In this document: positions 30,836-41,723 of the stretch, piece after piece | Position numbering within the stretch: position 1 is the first letter of the stretch | Layout: every line of letters starts with the position of its first letter | Source of the DNA: Aquabacterium sp. OR-4 | GTDB lineage: Bacteria; Pseudomonadota; Gammaproteobacteria; Burkholderiales; Burkholderiaceae_C | DNA: 64,000 nt | NCBI RefSeq assembly: GCF_025290835.2 | Contig: NZ_JAOCQD020000001.1 | Span: 434,001 to 498,000 of the forward strand | Reading direction: 5' to 3' | The notes under the pieces: generated by a model | What the model saw: the letters and a program-made list of their open reading frames with translations, nothing else | Databases searched by the model: none | Told to the model about the DNA's origin: nothing | Position numbers and translations under genes: made by a program

Positions 30836-31573
30836 TCAGCGGCGCACGCCGCGCGACGGATCGGACGAGGTGTTGACCACCGGCAGCGAGCCCGGCGACG
30901 AGCCGGCCCACAGCGCGCGCAGCCGCTCGAGCTCGCCGTCGTACAGCGCGTGGATGCGCGCCAGCTCGGCGGCCTGGGTCTTGGTGGCCTCGCGCTGCGC
31001 CTGCATCGCGGCATCGTTGGCGTCGAGCTGCTGCTTGAGCTTCAACGGCAGCGGGCGGCCCTTGTAGAACTCGGTCTCGTCGACCAGCGGCTTGCGCTCG
31101 GCGGCCAGGTCCTTCAGGCGCTGTTCGGTGGTGCGGATGGCCACCTGCACCGTGTCGAGCGCCGCGTTGCGGGCCTTCAGGTGCGCTGACTCGTTGGGAA
31201 AGCGCGACATCAGATTGCGGTCACGCCGCACCGCGTCGGTCTGCGCGGCGCGCTGCAGTGCGGCCCGGCGCTCGATGGCCTCGCGCTCGGCACGCTCTTC
31301 GGGCGTGAGGCTGGGCGGGATCACCTGGCGCAGCGAGCCGTCGCGGTTGCGCACCTGCTGCTCGCGCGCCAGGCAAGCCGCGATGGGGCGGTCGGAGGTG
31401 ATGCGTTTGCCCTGCGCATCCACACAGGTGTAGATGCCCGGGCCCGCGCCCTCGTTGGCGGCCTGTGCCGGGGTGCTGGCCGGCAGCAGCGTCAGCGCGC
31501 CCAGCAACGCCCCCACCGCCCGGTGCAGGGCGCTGGCATGGGTTCGCGGTGCAGACGGCAACAGGCCGGACAT
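30836..31573 (-). CDS. Exported DUF4124-domain protein
   Basis: 245 residues. Signal peptide ALLGALTLLPASTPAQA/AN near residue 38, then a DUF4124-type segment (GIYTCVDAQGKRITSDRPIAACLAREQ is split across its core), followed by long charged helices (LTPEERAEREAIERRAAL and similar) that probably form coiled coil. DUF4124 proteins are periplasmic and of unknown role. The ATG at 31573 is chosen; 31594 is possible. It lies one base after the pyrE stop, on the same strand as pyrE, and is probably co-transcribed with it. Confidence 0.8.
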   Translation of the reverse strand: MSGLLPSAPRTHASALHRAVGALLGALTLLPASTPAQAANEGAGPGIYTCVDAQGKRITSDRPIAACLAREQQVRNRDGSLRQVIPPSLTPEERAEREAIERRAALQRAAQTDAVRRDRNLMSRFPNESAHLKARNAALDTVQVAIRTTEQRLKDLAAERKPLVDETEFYKGRPLPLKLKQQLDANDAAMQAQREATKTQAAELARIHALYDGELERLRALWAGSSPGSLPVVNTSSDPSRGVRR

Positions 31574-31574
31574 C

Positions 31575-32267
31575 TCATACCCCGTAGCGGTCACGGTACG
31601 CGGCCACCCGCGGCAGATGTGCTGCCAGATCAGGGGCCTGAGTCGACTGCAGATAGTGCAGCAAATCGCCCAGCGTGGCCACTGCCGAGACCTGCAGTTT
31701 CAGTTGGTCACGCACCCATTGCACGGCCGACCAGGCGGCGTCCTGCCCGTTCTCGGTGGCTTTTTCCTGGCGGTCGAGCGCGATCGCCACGCCCACCGGC
31801 TGCGCGCCGGCGGCGGTGATCATGGCGATCGACTCGCGCACCGAGGTGCCGGCCGAGATCACGTCGTCGATGATCAGCACCCGGCCGCGCATCGGCGCGC
31901 CCACCAGGGTGCCGCCCTCGCCATGGTCTTTGGCCTCTTTGCGGTTGTAGGCGAAGGGCACGTTGCGGCCGGCGCGCGCCAGCTCCACGGCCACCGCCGC
32001 CGCCAGCGGAATGCCCTTGTAGGCCGGGCCGAACAGCAGGTCGAACTCGAGCCCCGAGGCGAGCAGGCGGCGTGCATAGAATCCGGCCAACCGCCCCAGC
32101 TTGGCGCCGTCGTCGAACAGACCGGCGTTGAAGAAGTAGGGGGACAACCGTCCGGCCTTGGTCTTGAACTCGCCGAAGCGCAGCACGCCGGACTCGACCG
32201 CGAATTGCACGAACTCCTGCGCCAGCGCGTCCGCCGTGGCGGCGGTGGGGGTCGTCGTCATCGACAT
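31575..32267 (-). CDS. pyrE: Orotate phosphoribosyltransferase
   Basis: About 230 residues. It makes orotidine 5'-phosphate from orotate and PRPP in pyrimidine synthesis. Landmarks: FKTKAGRLSPYFFNAGLF, FGPAYKGIPLAAA, the YNRKEAKDHGEGG loop (catalytic Lys region) and the PRPP-binding RVLIIDDVISAGTS. In-frame starts are GTG 32276, ATG 32267 and ATG 32261; I chose 32267. It is divergent from the exonuclease gene, with the two start codons only 9 bases apart. Confidence 0.95.
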   Translation of the reverse strand: MSMTTTPTAATADALAQEFVQFAVESGVLRFGEFKTKAGRLSPYFFNAGLFDDGAKLGRLAGFYARRLLASGLEFDLLFGPAYKGIPLAAAVAVELARAGRNVPFAYNRKEAKDHGEGGTLVGAPMRGRVLIIDDVISAGTSVRESIAMITAAGAQPVGVAIALDRQEKATENGQDAAWSAVQWVRDQLKLQVSAVATLGDLLHYLQSTQAPDLAAHLPRVAAYRDRYGV

Positions 32268-32276
32268 GGAGCTCAC

Positions 32277-33083
32277 TTGGCCTTTCGTCTTGTCACGCTG
32301 AACCTGAACGGCATCCGCTCGGCCGCCAACAAGGGCTTTCTCGAGTGGGCCGCACAGTCAAACGCGGATTGTATGGGGGTGCAGGAAGTCAAGGCCCAGC
32401 ACGAGGATGTGGCCGGGCGCTTCGACACCGTGGCCGGCATGCCCGGACACTTTCACTACGCCGAGAAAAAAGGCTATTCCGGCGTGGGCCTGTACACCCG
32501 CCACGCACCCAGCGACGTGCAGGTGGGCCTGGGCAACCCCGAGTTCGATGCCGAGGGCCGCTGGGTGGAACTGCGCTTCGACAAGCCCGGGCGCAAGCTC
32601 AGCATCATCAGCTGCTACTTTCCCAGCGGCTCGAGCGGCGAGGACCGCCAGCAGGCCAAGTTCCGCTTTCTCGAGATCATGGCGCCGCACCTGGCCCGGC
32701 TGAAGAAGACGCGCGAGTTCATCCTGGTGGGTGACGTGAACATCGCGCACCAGGAAGCCGACCTGAAGAACTGGAAGAGCAACCAGAAGAACTCGGGCTT
32801 CCTGCCCGAAGAGCGCGGCTGGATGAGCACCCTGCTGGGCGCGGCCAAGGGCCACGGCGGCCTGGTGGACGTGTACCGCCGCCTGCACCCCGACACCACC
32901 GACGCCTGCTACACGTGGTGGAGCAACCGCGGCCAGGCCTATGCCAAGAACGTGGGCTGGCGGCTCGACTACCACCTGGCCACGCCGGCGCTGGCCGAGC
33001 AGGCACAGGCCGCGGCGATCTACAAGGACCAGAAGTTCAGCGACCACGCGCCGCTGACCATCGACTACGGCTTCAGCCTGTAG
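32277..33083 (+). CDS. xth: Exodeoxyribonuclease III / AP endonuclease
   Basis: 268 residues of the exonuclease-endonuclease-phosphatase fold, for abasic-site repair. Active-site motifs: LNLNGIRS (Asn7 position), VQEVKAQ (metal Glu), GDVNIAH, and C-terminal FSDHAPLTIDYG (Asp-His pair). The only start that keeps the full first strand (LAFRLVTLNLNGIR) is TTG at 32277, with GGAG five bases upstream at 32268-32271. That site directly abuts the pyrE start, so the two genes share a minimal divergent control region whose promoters must lie inside each other's coding sequence. Confidence 0.93.
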   Translation: MAFRLVTLNLNGIRSAANKGFLEWAAQSNADCMGVQEVKAQHEDVAGRFDTVAGMPGHFHYAEKKGYSGVGLYTRHAPSDVQVGLGNPEFDAEGRWVELRFDKPGRKLSIISCYFPSGSSGEDRQQAKFRFLEIMAPHLARLKKTREFILVGDVNIAHQEADLKNWKSNQKNSGFLPEERGWMSTLLGAAKGHGGLVDVYRRLHPDTTDACYTWWSNRGQAYAKNVGWRLDYHLATPALAEQAQAAAIYKDQKFSDHAPLTIDYGFSL

Positions 33084-33114
33084 CCGGTTTCGGCGGGGCC
33101 GCGCGGCCCGGCGT

Positions 33115-34251
33115 TCACGGCACCACCGCCAAGAAGAGGAAGGCGCCAAACAGCACCAGGTGCACCGCGCCGTGCAGCACCGTGGCGCGGCCGCTGCCCA
33201 GGGTGATGGCGCCCACCAGCAGGCTCAGCGTCAGCAGCACGATCTGCATCGGCGGCATGCCCAGCACCAGCGGAAACGGGAACAGCGGCGACATCGCCGC
33301 CACCACCGGAATCGTCAGCCCGATGCTGGCCAGGCCCGAGCCCAGCGCCAGGTTCAGGCTGCTCTGCATGCGGTTGCCGCGCGCCGCGCGCACTGCGGCG
33401 CCGGTTTCGGGCAGCAGCACGATCAGCGCGATCAGCACGCCCACCAGCGACTTGGGCGCACCGATCGAGGCCACGCCGGCCTCGAGCGCCGGTGCCAGCG
33501 CCTTGGCCAGGCCCACCACGCCCACCAGCGACAGCAGCAGCAGGCCGAACGCGGCCCAGGCCACGCCGTTGGGCGGTGGCGGCAGATGGGCGTCGTGGTC
33601 GCTCTGGTCCACCGGCAGAAAGTAGTCGCGGTGGCGCACCGTCTGCACGAACACGTACACGCCATACAGCGTGAGCGAGGCCACGCCGGCAAAGGCCAGC
33701 TGCGCGCCGCTGTAGGTGGGCCCGGGCGTGGTGGTGGTGAAGTTGGGCAGCACCAGGGCCAGGCCGGCCAGCGCGGCCAGCGCCGCCAGCGCCGGGCTGG
33801 TGCCGTCCACCCGGTAGGCCAGCACGCCGTGGCGCGCCGCGCCGATCACCATGCACAGGCCCACGATGCCGTTGCAGACGATCATGATGGCCGAGTACAC
33901 CGTGTCGCGGGCCAGCGCATTGGCCTGTTCGCCACCGGCCAACATCAGCGTGACGATCAGCGCCACCTCGATCACCGTCACCGCCACCGCCAGCACCAGG
34001 GTGCCGAAGGGCTCGCCCACGCGATGGGCCACCACCTCGGCATGGTGGATGGCCGACATCACCGCACCGAACAGCGCCGCGGTGAGCAGCGTGCCCAGGC
34101 CGATGCCCAGCGGCAGGCCCGCGGCCAGGGCCAGGGCCAGCACGGCCAGCGCGGCCAGCAGCGGGCCGGCCAGGCTCCAGGCCGGCAGGCTGGCGGGCAG
34201 CCGCCAGTGGCCGGTGCGTGCCGGGGCGGGGGTGGAATGATCGTGGGCCAT
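33115..34251 (-). CDS. chaA: Ca2+/H+ antiporter (ChaA family)
   Basis: 378 residues with about eleven membrane spans. The two inverted Na_Ca_ex repeats carry the acidic motifs GTLVLAVAVTVIEVALIV (first half) and ALIVLLPETGAAVRAARGN (second half), as in ChaA/YrbG-like cation:proton antiporters. It exports Ca2+ (and possibly Na+/K+) using the proton gradient; ion choice is a family inference. It is convergent with the exonuclease gene and divergent from the sigma-54 activator gene. Confidence 0.88.
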   Translation of the reverse strand: MAHDHSTPAPARTGHWRLPASLPAWSLAGPLLAALAVLALALAAGLPLGIGLGTLLTAALFGAVMSAIHHAEVVAHRVGEPFGTLVLAVAVTVIEVALIVTLMLAGGEQANALARDTVYSAIMIVCNGIVGLCMVIGAARHGVLAYRVDGTSPALAALAALAGLALVLPNFTTTTPGPTYSGAQLAFAGVASLTLYGVYVFVQTVRHRDYFLPVDQSDHDAHLPPPPNGVAWAAFGLLLLSLVGVVGLAKALAPALEAGVASIGAPKSLVGVLIALIVLLPETGAAVRAARGNRMQSSLNLALGSGLASIGLTIPVVAAMSPLFPFPLVLGMPPMQIVLLTLSLLVGAITLGSGRATVLHGAVHLVLFGAFLFLAVVP

Positions 34252-34308
34252 GGCGCGATGCTAGTGGCTGCGCGCTGACCGCCGGCGCCGCCGCGGATTT
34301 GTCCCCGG

Positions 34309-34363
34309 TTGACAGTGCGAGGCCGCGCCCCGATGGTGTCAGGCCCCGTCTGCCCACTGTCAA
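34309..34363. promoter_or_regulatory. Inverted repeat upstream of the sigma-54 activator gene
   Basis: TTGACAGTG (34309-34317) and its perfect 9-bp inverted match CACTGTCAA (34355-34363) bracket a GGTGTCA element; the right arm ends 10 bases before the activator ATG. The half-site resembles the GTGACA sites before the monooxygenase gene, so autoregulation is plausible. Function is inferred. Confidence 0.55.
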
Positions 34364-34372
34364 GCCGCCACC

Positions 34373-36406
<2,034 letters not shown>

Positions 36407-36574
36407 CACCTGTCTCGGTGTGACAGTGGCGGCGGCCCGCGTGCGGTGGCCGCTCACATTTGCTGCAATGCAGCAGCACAAGGGCGTGCCGGCCGGCCTC
36501 ACCCAGGACAGATCGCGCAGCGGCGCCATGCTGCAGCGCAATGCGCGCGGTCTCCCAGGCCGCCAGCCCGCACG

Positions 36575-36590
36575 CGGCACGACGCTTGCG
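36575..36590 (+). promoter_or_regulatory. Sigma-54 (-24/-12) promoter of the monooxygenase gene
   Basis: CGGCACGACGCTTGCG matches TGGCAC-N5-TTGC except for the first base, with GG and GC exactly 10 bases apart. It lies 66 bases before the monooxygenase ATG and downstream of a sigma-54 activator gene. Confidence 0.8.
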
Positions 36591-36655
36591 CTTCATCCAG
36601 GCCCGCAGCGCCCCAGCTCGCGCCGCGGCAAACAACCCTGGATGGAGACAAGTTG

Positions 36656-38464
36656 ATGCGTGAATCCCAAGCCAACACCGCCGCGCGCACCTGGCTGGCG
36701 GCCTTTGATGCCGCACTGACGGCGCGCGATCTCGACGCCGCCACGGCACTGTTCGGCGCCGAGTGCTACTGGCGCGACCTGATCAGCTTCACCTGGAACA
36801 TCTGCACGCAGGAAAGCCCGGCCCAGGTGCGCGCCATGCTGGCGGCGCGGCTGGACGATGTGGCGCCATCGCACTGGCAGCTCGACGGCGAGGCGGCCGA
36901 AGCCGATGGCATCACCGAGGCCTGGTTCACCTTCGACACCCGGGTGTCACGCGGCAAGGGCCTGCTGCGCCTGAAGGATGAGAACGGGCAAGCCAGGGCC
37001 TGGACGCTGCTGACCACCATGGTCGAGCTGAAGGGCCATGAAGAAAAGACCGGCGAGCACCGTGCCGCCGGCGCCGAGCATGGCGTGCACAAGGGGCGCA
37101 AGAGCTGGTCGGAGCTGAAGGCCGACGAGGCCGCCAACCTGGGCCACACGGTGCAGCCCGAGGTGGTGATCATCGGTGGCGGCCAGGGCGGCATCGCGCT
37201 GGCGGCGCGGTTGCGGCGCCTGGGGGTGTCGCACCTGGTGATCGAGAAGAACGCCAAGCCCGGCGACAGCTGGCGCCGTCGCTACAAGAGCCTGTGCCTG
37301 CACGACCCGGTGTGGTACGACCACCTGCCCTACCTGCCGTTCCCGAACGACTGGCCGGTGTTTGCGCCCAAGGACAAGATCGGCGACTGGCTCGAGGCCT
37401 ACGTCAAGATCATGGAGATCAACTACTGGGCCGCCACCCAGGCCCAGGGCTGCCGGTACGACGAGCAGGCCGGCCGCTGGGACGTGACCGTGGTGCGCGA
37501 CGGCCAGACCGTGGTGCTGCACCCCAAGGAGCTGGTGATCGCGCTGGGCGTGTCGGGCTATGCCAATGTGCCCAAGCTGCCGGGGGCCGAACGCTTCGAG
37601 GGTGACCAGCACCACAGCAGCCAGCATCCCGGCCCCGAGGCCTGCAAGGGCAAGAAGGTGGTGGTGCTGGGCAGCAACAACTCGGCCCACGACATCTGCG
37701 CCGCGCTGTGGGAGCACGACGTCGACGTGACCATGGTGCAGCGCAGCTCGACCCACATCGCCCCCAGCGCCGCGCTGATGGAGCTGGCGCTGGGCGGCCT
37801 GTACAGCGAGCAGGCGCTGAAGAACGGCATCGACCACCACAAGGGCGACCTGATCTTTGCCAGCGTGCCGTACAAGATCATGCACAGCTTCCACATCCCC
37901 GTGTACGAGGAGATGCAGCGCCGCGAGGCCAGCCTGTACGGCCGGCTCGAGAAGGCCGGCTTCATGCTTGACTTCGGCGCCGATGGCTCGGGCCTGTTCA
38001 TGAAGTACCTGCGCCGCGGCTCGGGCTACTACATCGATGTGGGCGCCAGCGAGCTGGTGGCCAACGGCAGCATCAAGCTCAAGAGCCGGGTCAACATCGA
38101 GCATGTCAACCCGAACAGCGTGACCCTGACCGATGGCACCGAGCTGCCCTGCGACGTGCTGGTCTATGCCACCGGCTACGGCTCGATGAACCAGTGGCTG
38201 GTCGACCTGATCTCGCCCGAGGTGGCCAACCAGGTGGGCAAGGTGTGGGGCCTGGGCAGCGACACGCCCAAGGACCCCGGGCCCTGGGAAGGCGAGCTGC
38301 GCAACATGTGGAAGCCCACGCAGGTGCCGCACCTGTGGATCCACGGCGGCAACCTGCACCAGAGCCGGCACTACTCGCAGTTCCTGTCGCTGCAGCTGAA
38401 GGCGCGGCTGGCCGGCATTCCGACGCCGGTCTACAACCAGGCGCCGGTGCACCACCTCCGGTGA
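36656..38464 (+). CDS. FAD/NADPH flavin-containing monooxygenase with NTF2/SnoaL-like N-terminal domain
   Basis: 602 residues. Residues ~1-130 resemble an NTF2/SnoaL fold (TWLAAFDAALTARDLDAATA, CYWRDLISFTWN). From ~165 comes an FMO core: FAD Rossmann motif VVIIGGGQGGIALA, the FMO-like linker region FEGDQHHSSQHP, and the NADPH motif VVVLGSNNSAHDIC near 335. It should hydroxylate or Baeyer-Villiger-oxidise a small organic substrate; which one is unknown. GGAG lies 8 bases before the ATG. A sigma-54 promoter and activator sites precede it, so it is likely inducible. A covarying hairpin repeat follows. Confidence 0.85.
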   Translation: MRESQANTAARTWLAAFDAALTARDLDAATALFGAECYWRDLISFTWNICTQESPAQVRAMLAARLDDVAPSHWQLDGEAAEADGITEAWFTFDTRVSRGKGLLRLKDENGQARAWTLLTTMVELKGHEEKTGEHRAAGAEHGVHKGRKSWSELKADEAANLGHTVQPEVVIIGGGQGGIALAARLRRLGVSHLVIEKNAKPGDSWRRRYKSLCLHDPVWYDHLPYLPFPNDWPVFAPKDKIGDWLEAYVKIMEINYWAATQAQGCRYDEQAGRWDVTVVRDGQTVVLHPKELVIALGVSGYANVPKLPGAERFEGDQHHSSQHPGPEACKGKKVVVLGSNNSAHDICAALWEHDVDVTMVQRSSTHIAPSAALMELALGGLYSEQALKNGIDHHKGDLIFASVPYKIMHSFHIPVYEEMQRREASLYGRLEKAGFMLDFGADGSGLFMKYLRRGSGYYIDVGASELVANGSIKLKSRVNIEHVNPNSVTLTDGTELPCDVLVYATGYGSMNQWLVDLISPEVANQVGKVWGLGSDTPKDPGPWEGELRNMWKPTQVPHLWIHGGNLHQSRHYSQFLSLQLKARLAGIPTPVYNQAPVHHLR

Positions 38465-38513
38465 ACGAAGCGGGGGGCCGGACGAGCGCCCGGCCGCCCG
38501 AAGCCGGCCGGCC

Positions 38514-38557
38514 CACCCGCCCGGCGGGTGGTGCCGCGTAACCGCGGCACCGGGTGC
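38514..38557. repeat. Covarying hairpin repeat, family B, copy 2
   Basis: Between the convergent monooxygenase and Lrp/AsnC genes. CACCCG (38514-38519) and CGGGTGG, inner stem TGCCGCG (38532-38538), loop TAAC, CGCGGCA (38543-38549), then CGGGTGC (38551-38557). The outer arms are the same as the other copies; the inner stem is entirely different but still paired. Confidence 0.85.
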
Positions 38558-38559
38558 CG

Positions 38560-39054
38560 TCACAACGGCAGGGCGCTGGTGCACTTGATCTCGTCCAGGC
38601 ACACGGTCGAGTGCACCGCGCCCACGCCCGGCGCGCGCATCAGCGTGCCCATCAAAAAATCCGACAGGCTCTTGAGGTCGCGCGCCACCACCTTGAGCAC
38701 GTAGTCGGCGTCGCCGGTCACGGCGTAGCACTCCTGCACCTGCGGCAGGTCGCCGATCAAGGCCTTGAAGTCGGCGATCTGGCCGACGTGGCCGCGCTCC
38801 ATCGTCACGTGCACAAAGGCCACCACGTGCAGGCCCAGCGTGGCGGGGGCCAGCCGGGCCTCGTAGCCGGCGATCACGCCGGCCTCCTCGAGCCGGCGGT
38901 GGCGGCGGTTGCTTTGCGCCGGGCTCAGGTGTGCCGCCTCCGACAGCGCCTGCGCCGTGGCGCGTGCGTCCTGCTGCAGCCGGGCCAGCAGGCGGCGGTC
39001 GATCGCATCGAGCAGCACTTCGTCCATCGTCATCTCACTGATCGTTGAATCCAT
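38560..39054 (-). CDS. Lrp/AsnC-family transcriptional regulator
   Basis: 164 residues. N-terminal winged helix (LDAIDRRLLARLQQDARAT, LSPAQSNRRHRRLEEAGVI) and C-terminal RAM/AsnC ligand-binding domain (VVAFVHVTMERG, VQECYAVTGDADYVLKV). Such proteins form octamers that sense amino acids. It is divergent from hppD with a 109-base gap, so control of tyrosine/phenylalanine breakdown is a reasonable inference. Start ATG 39054; internal in-frame ATGs at 39033 and 39027 are possible. Confidence 0.92.
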   Translation of the reverse strand: MDSTISEMTMDEVLLDAIDRRLLARLQQDARATAQALSEAAHLSPAQSNRRHRRLEEAGVIAGYEARLAPATLGLHVVAFVHVTMERGHVGQIADFKALIGDLPQVQECYAVTGDADYVLKVVARDLKSLSDFLMGTLMRAPGVGAVHSTVCLDEIKCTSALPL

Positions 39055-39163
39055 GCAACGTTATCGCATTGGGTCATCAATTCATGGCTGCTTGATGCGA
39101 ACTCTTTGCGTTCCATGCTCCTTACAGTGCGCAGATTGATTTCCGTCAGGAGTGACACGCACC
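39055..39163. promoter_or_regulatory. Divergent Lrp/AsnC - hppD control region
   Basis: 109 bases, clearly less GC-rich than the flanks, serving both genes. I cannot place -35/-10 boxes with confidence. AGGAG at 39149-39153 is the hppD ribosome site, about 10 bases before the ATG. Confidence 0.5.
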
Positions 39164-40323
39164 ATGGCCGACCTGTTCGACAACCCGCTGGGCCTGATGG
39201 GCTTCGAGTTCGTGGAGTTCGCCTCGCCCGTGCCGGGCCTGCTGGAACCGCTGTTCGAGCAGATGGGCTTCAGCCTGGTGGCGCGCCACCGCAGCAAGGA
39301 CGTGCTGCTGTACCGCCAGGGCGACTGCAACTTCATCGTCAACCGCGAGCCGAAGAGCCTGGCCGCCTACTTTGCCGCCGAGCACGGCCCCAGCGCCTGC
39401 GGCCTGGCGTTCCGCGTCAAAGACTCGCACCAGGCCTATGCGCTGGCACTCGAGCGTGGCGCCCAGCCGGTGGAGATCCCGACCGGGCCGATGGAGCTGC
39501 GCCTGCCGGCCATCCGGGGCATCGGCGGCGCGCCGCTGTACCTGATCGACCGCTATGAGGATGGCAAGTCCATCTACGACATCGACTTCGAGTTCCTGCC
39601 CGCCTACCAGGCGCTGGACAACCGCCACCCGGTGGGCCATGGCTTCAAGATGGTCGACCACCTCACCCACAACGTCTACCGCGGCCGCATGGCCTTCTGG
39701 GGCGGCTTCTACGAGCGCATCTTCGGCTTCCGCGAGATCCGCTACTTCGCCATCGAGGGCGAGTACACCGGCCTGACCAGCCGCGCCATGACCGCGCCCG
39801 ACGGCCTGATCCGCATTCCGCTCAACGAGGAAAGCGGCAAGGGCAGCGGCCAGATCGAGGAGTTTCTGATGCAGTTCAACGGCGAGGGCATCCAGCACAT
39901 CGCGCTGCAGACCGACGATCTGCAAAAGAGCGTCGACGCGCTGCAGCTGGCCGGCATTCCGCTGATGACCGCGCCCAACGACGTGTACTACGAGATGCTG
40001 GACGAACGCCTGCCCGGCCACGGCCTGCCGGTGGCCGAGCTGAAGGCGCGTGGCATCCTGGTCGATGGCAGCACCGGCGCCGGGCCGTCCCAAGCCGGCG
40101 GCCCCCCGCGGGGGGAGACGCCGAAGGCGCCTCGGGGGGGCAGGACGGCGGGGGCGAAAAGCGCCTGCTGCTGCAGATCTTCAGCCAGACGCTGCTGGGC
40201 CCGGTGTTCTTCGAGTTCATCGAGCGGCGTGCCGACCAGGGCTTTGGCGAAGGCAACTTCAAGGCCTTGTTCGAGAGCCTGGAGCGCGACCAGATCCGCC
40301 GCGGCGCGCTGGCCACGGCCTGA
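39164..40323 (+). pseudogene. hppD: 4-hydroxyphenylpyruvate dioxygenase, frame-shifted by an internal repeat
   Basis: It converts 4-hydroxyphenylpyruvate to homogentisate in tyrosine degradation. Residues 1-305 are normal, including metal His motifs [11 protein letters not shown] and [10 protein letters not shown] family C repeat (40079-40140) then interrupts the gene. In the initial frame translation runs on to 40960 as nonsense over pncB. The true C-terminus ([33 protein letters not shown], stop 40321-40323) lies one frame away and carries the third iron ligand (Glu of FFEF). One more G in the G7 tract at 40134-40140 would restore one open frame, so a sequencing error, phase variation or true loss are all possible. 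Confidence 0.85.
40079..40140. repeat. GC-rich hairpin repeat, family C, copy inside hppD
   Basis: Starts GCCGGGCCG and ends in G7. Contains C6-GC-G6, then a stem GAG-A-CGCC / GGCG-C-CTC around a GAA loop (40115-40133). It is closely similar to the copy at 43826-43880. It adds Gly/Pro/Arg-rich codons ([10 protein letters not shown]) to hppD and brings in the frame break. Confidence 0.8.
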
Positions 40324-40385
40324 GCGCGGCGCCCCGGCGGCTCGCGCCGCAAGGCCGCATGGCAGCGGCGTGACGGGCCCGCTCC

Positions 40386-40391
40386 TATACT
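40386..40391 (+). promoter_or_regulatory. Possible pncB -10 element
   Basis: TATACT, one mismatch to TATAAT, 55 bases before the pncB ATG and in otherwise GC-rich sequence. No matching -35 is obvious. Confidence 0.35.
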
Positions 40392-40445
40392 GGCCCGACC
40401 GTTTTCGAAGACCGACGCGGCCGGGCCTGGGCCCCGGCGCCCGCC

Positions 40446-41639
40446 ATGCAACCCGTCATCAACAGCCTGCTCGAAACCGATCTCTACAAGTTCACGATGT
40501 GGCAGGCCATGCTGCATCGGTTTCCGCAGACCCAGGCCGAGTACGTGTTCGTGTGCCGCAATGCGCGCGACTACCCGCTCACCCACCTGATCCCCGAGAT
40601 CAACGAGCAGCTCGACCACCTGTGCAGCCTGCGCTTCCGGCGCGAGGAGCTCGACTACCTGGCCGGCCTGCGCTTCATCAAGAGCGACTTCGTCGACTTT
40701 CTGCGCATCTTCCAGTTCCAGCGCGACTTCATCCAGGTGCGCAACAACGCCGGCACGCTGGAGATCGTGGCCCGCGGCCCGCAGGTGCATGTGATGGCCT
40801 TCGAGATCCATGTGCTGGCCATCGTCAACGAGCTGTACTTCCGCCGCGTCGAGCAGGGCCCGGCACTGGCCGAGGGCCGGCGCCGCCTGGCCGAGAAGGT
40901 GCAGCTGCTGCGCCAGTTTGCGCAGGAGCCCAAGCGCCGCAACTCCTTCGAGTTTTTTGATTTCGGCGTGCGCCGGCGCTTCTCGGGTGCCTGGCACCGC
41001 GAGGTGATCAGCACGCTGGCGCGCGAGGTGCCCGAGTACTTTCGCGGCACCAGCAACGTGAAGCTGGCGCGCGAGCTGGGCCTGGTGCCCATCGGCACCA
41101 TGGCGCACGAGTTCATGCAGACCTACCAGGCGCTGGGCGTGCGCCTGCGTGATTTTCAGAAGGCCGCACTCGAAGGCTGGGTGCAGGAGTACCGCGGCGA
41201 CCTGGGCATCGCCCTCACCGACGTGGTGGGCATGGACGCCTTCCTGGCCGACTTCGACCTGTACTTCGCCAAGCTCTTCGACGGCCTGCGCCACGATTCG
41301 GGCGACCCGATCACCTGGGGCGAAAAGGCCCTGGCCCACTACGCCAAGCTGCGCATCGACGCCAACACCAAGCGCCTGGTGTTCAGCGACGGCCTCACGC
41401 TGCCGCGGGCCTTCGAGCTGTACCGCCACTTTGCCGACCGCACCCAGCTGGGCTTCGGCATCGGTACCTACCTCACCAACGACATGGGCCTGCACACCCT
41501 GCACATCGTGATGAAGCTGACCCAGTGCAACGGCCAGACGGTGGCCAAGATCAGCGACAGCCCCGGCAAGACGCTGTGCGACGACACCACCTTCCTGGCC
41601 TACCTGCGCCAGGTGTTCAACATGCCGGCTGGCGCCTGA
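40446..41639 (+). CDS. pncB: Nicotinate phosphoribosyltransferase
   Basis: 397 residues. First step of NAD salvage: nicotinate + PRPP + ATP to nicotinate mononucleotide. Starts with [27 protein letters not shown] and [21 protein letters not shown] (the auto-phosphorylated His in MAHEF) are present, as are [10 protein letters not shown] and [14 protein letters not shown]. The length is typical of the PncB family of proteobacteria. It stands 122 bases after hppD and is convergent with kup across a duplicated hairpin repeat. Confidence 0.95.
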   Translation: MQPVINSLLETDLYKFTMWQAMLHRFPQTQAEYVFVCRNARDYPLTHLIPEINEQLDHLCSLRFRREELDYLAGLRFIKSDFVDFLRIFQFQRDFIQVRNNAGTLEIVARGPQVHVMAFEIHVLAIVNELYFRRVEQGPALAEGRRRLAEKVQLLRQFAQEPKRRNSFEFFDFGVRRRFSGAWHREVISTLAREVPEYFRGTSNVKLARELGLVPIGTMAHEFMQTYQALGVRLRDFQKAALEGWVQEYRGDLGIALTDVVGMDAFLADFDLYFAKLFDGLRHDSGDPITWGEKALAHYAKLRIDANTKRLVFSDGLTLPRAFELYRHFADRTQLGFGIGTYLTNDMGLHTLHIVMKLTQCNGQTVAKISDSPGKTLCDDTTFLAYLRQVFNMPAGA

Positions 41640-41642
41640 GAG

Positions 41643-41697
41643 GCCGGCCCGCACCCGCCCGGCGGGTGGCGTCGGTACCCCGACGCCGGGTGCTCCA
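41643..41697. repeat. Covarying hairpin repeat, family B, copy 3 (first of a tandem pair)
   Basis: A 55-base unit identical to 41724-41778. Core 41651-41693: GCACCCG, GGCGGGTGG, inner stem GCGTCGG (41669-41675), loop TACC, CCGACGC (41680-41686), then CGGGTGC. It begins 3 bases after the pncB stop. Confidence 0.9.
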
Positions 41698-41723
41698 GCG
41701 GGCCGAGCGCCGGGCCGACCCAA

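Noticed and set aside
36427..36570. Another -24/-12-like match (TGG ... TTTGC near 36446) before the monooxygenase gene
   Set aside because: The GG-GC distance is 12 bases instead of 10; the site at 36575 fits the rule exactly.
39152..40960. A single 602-codon open frame through hppD and into pncB, which could be read as a fusion protein
   Set aside because: Beyond about 40134 the translation loses HPPD similarity and becomes Arg/Ala/Ser-rich, while real HPPD and PncB sequences continue in other frames. It is a frame break, not a fusion.
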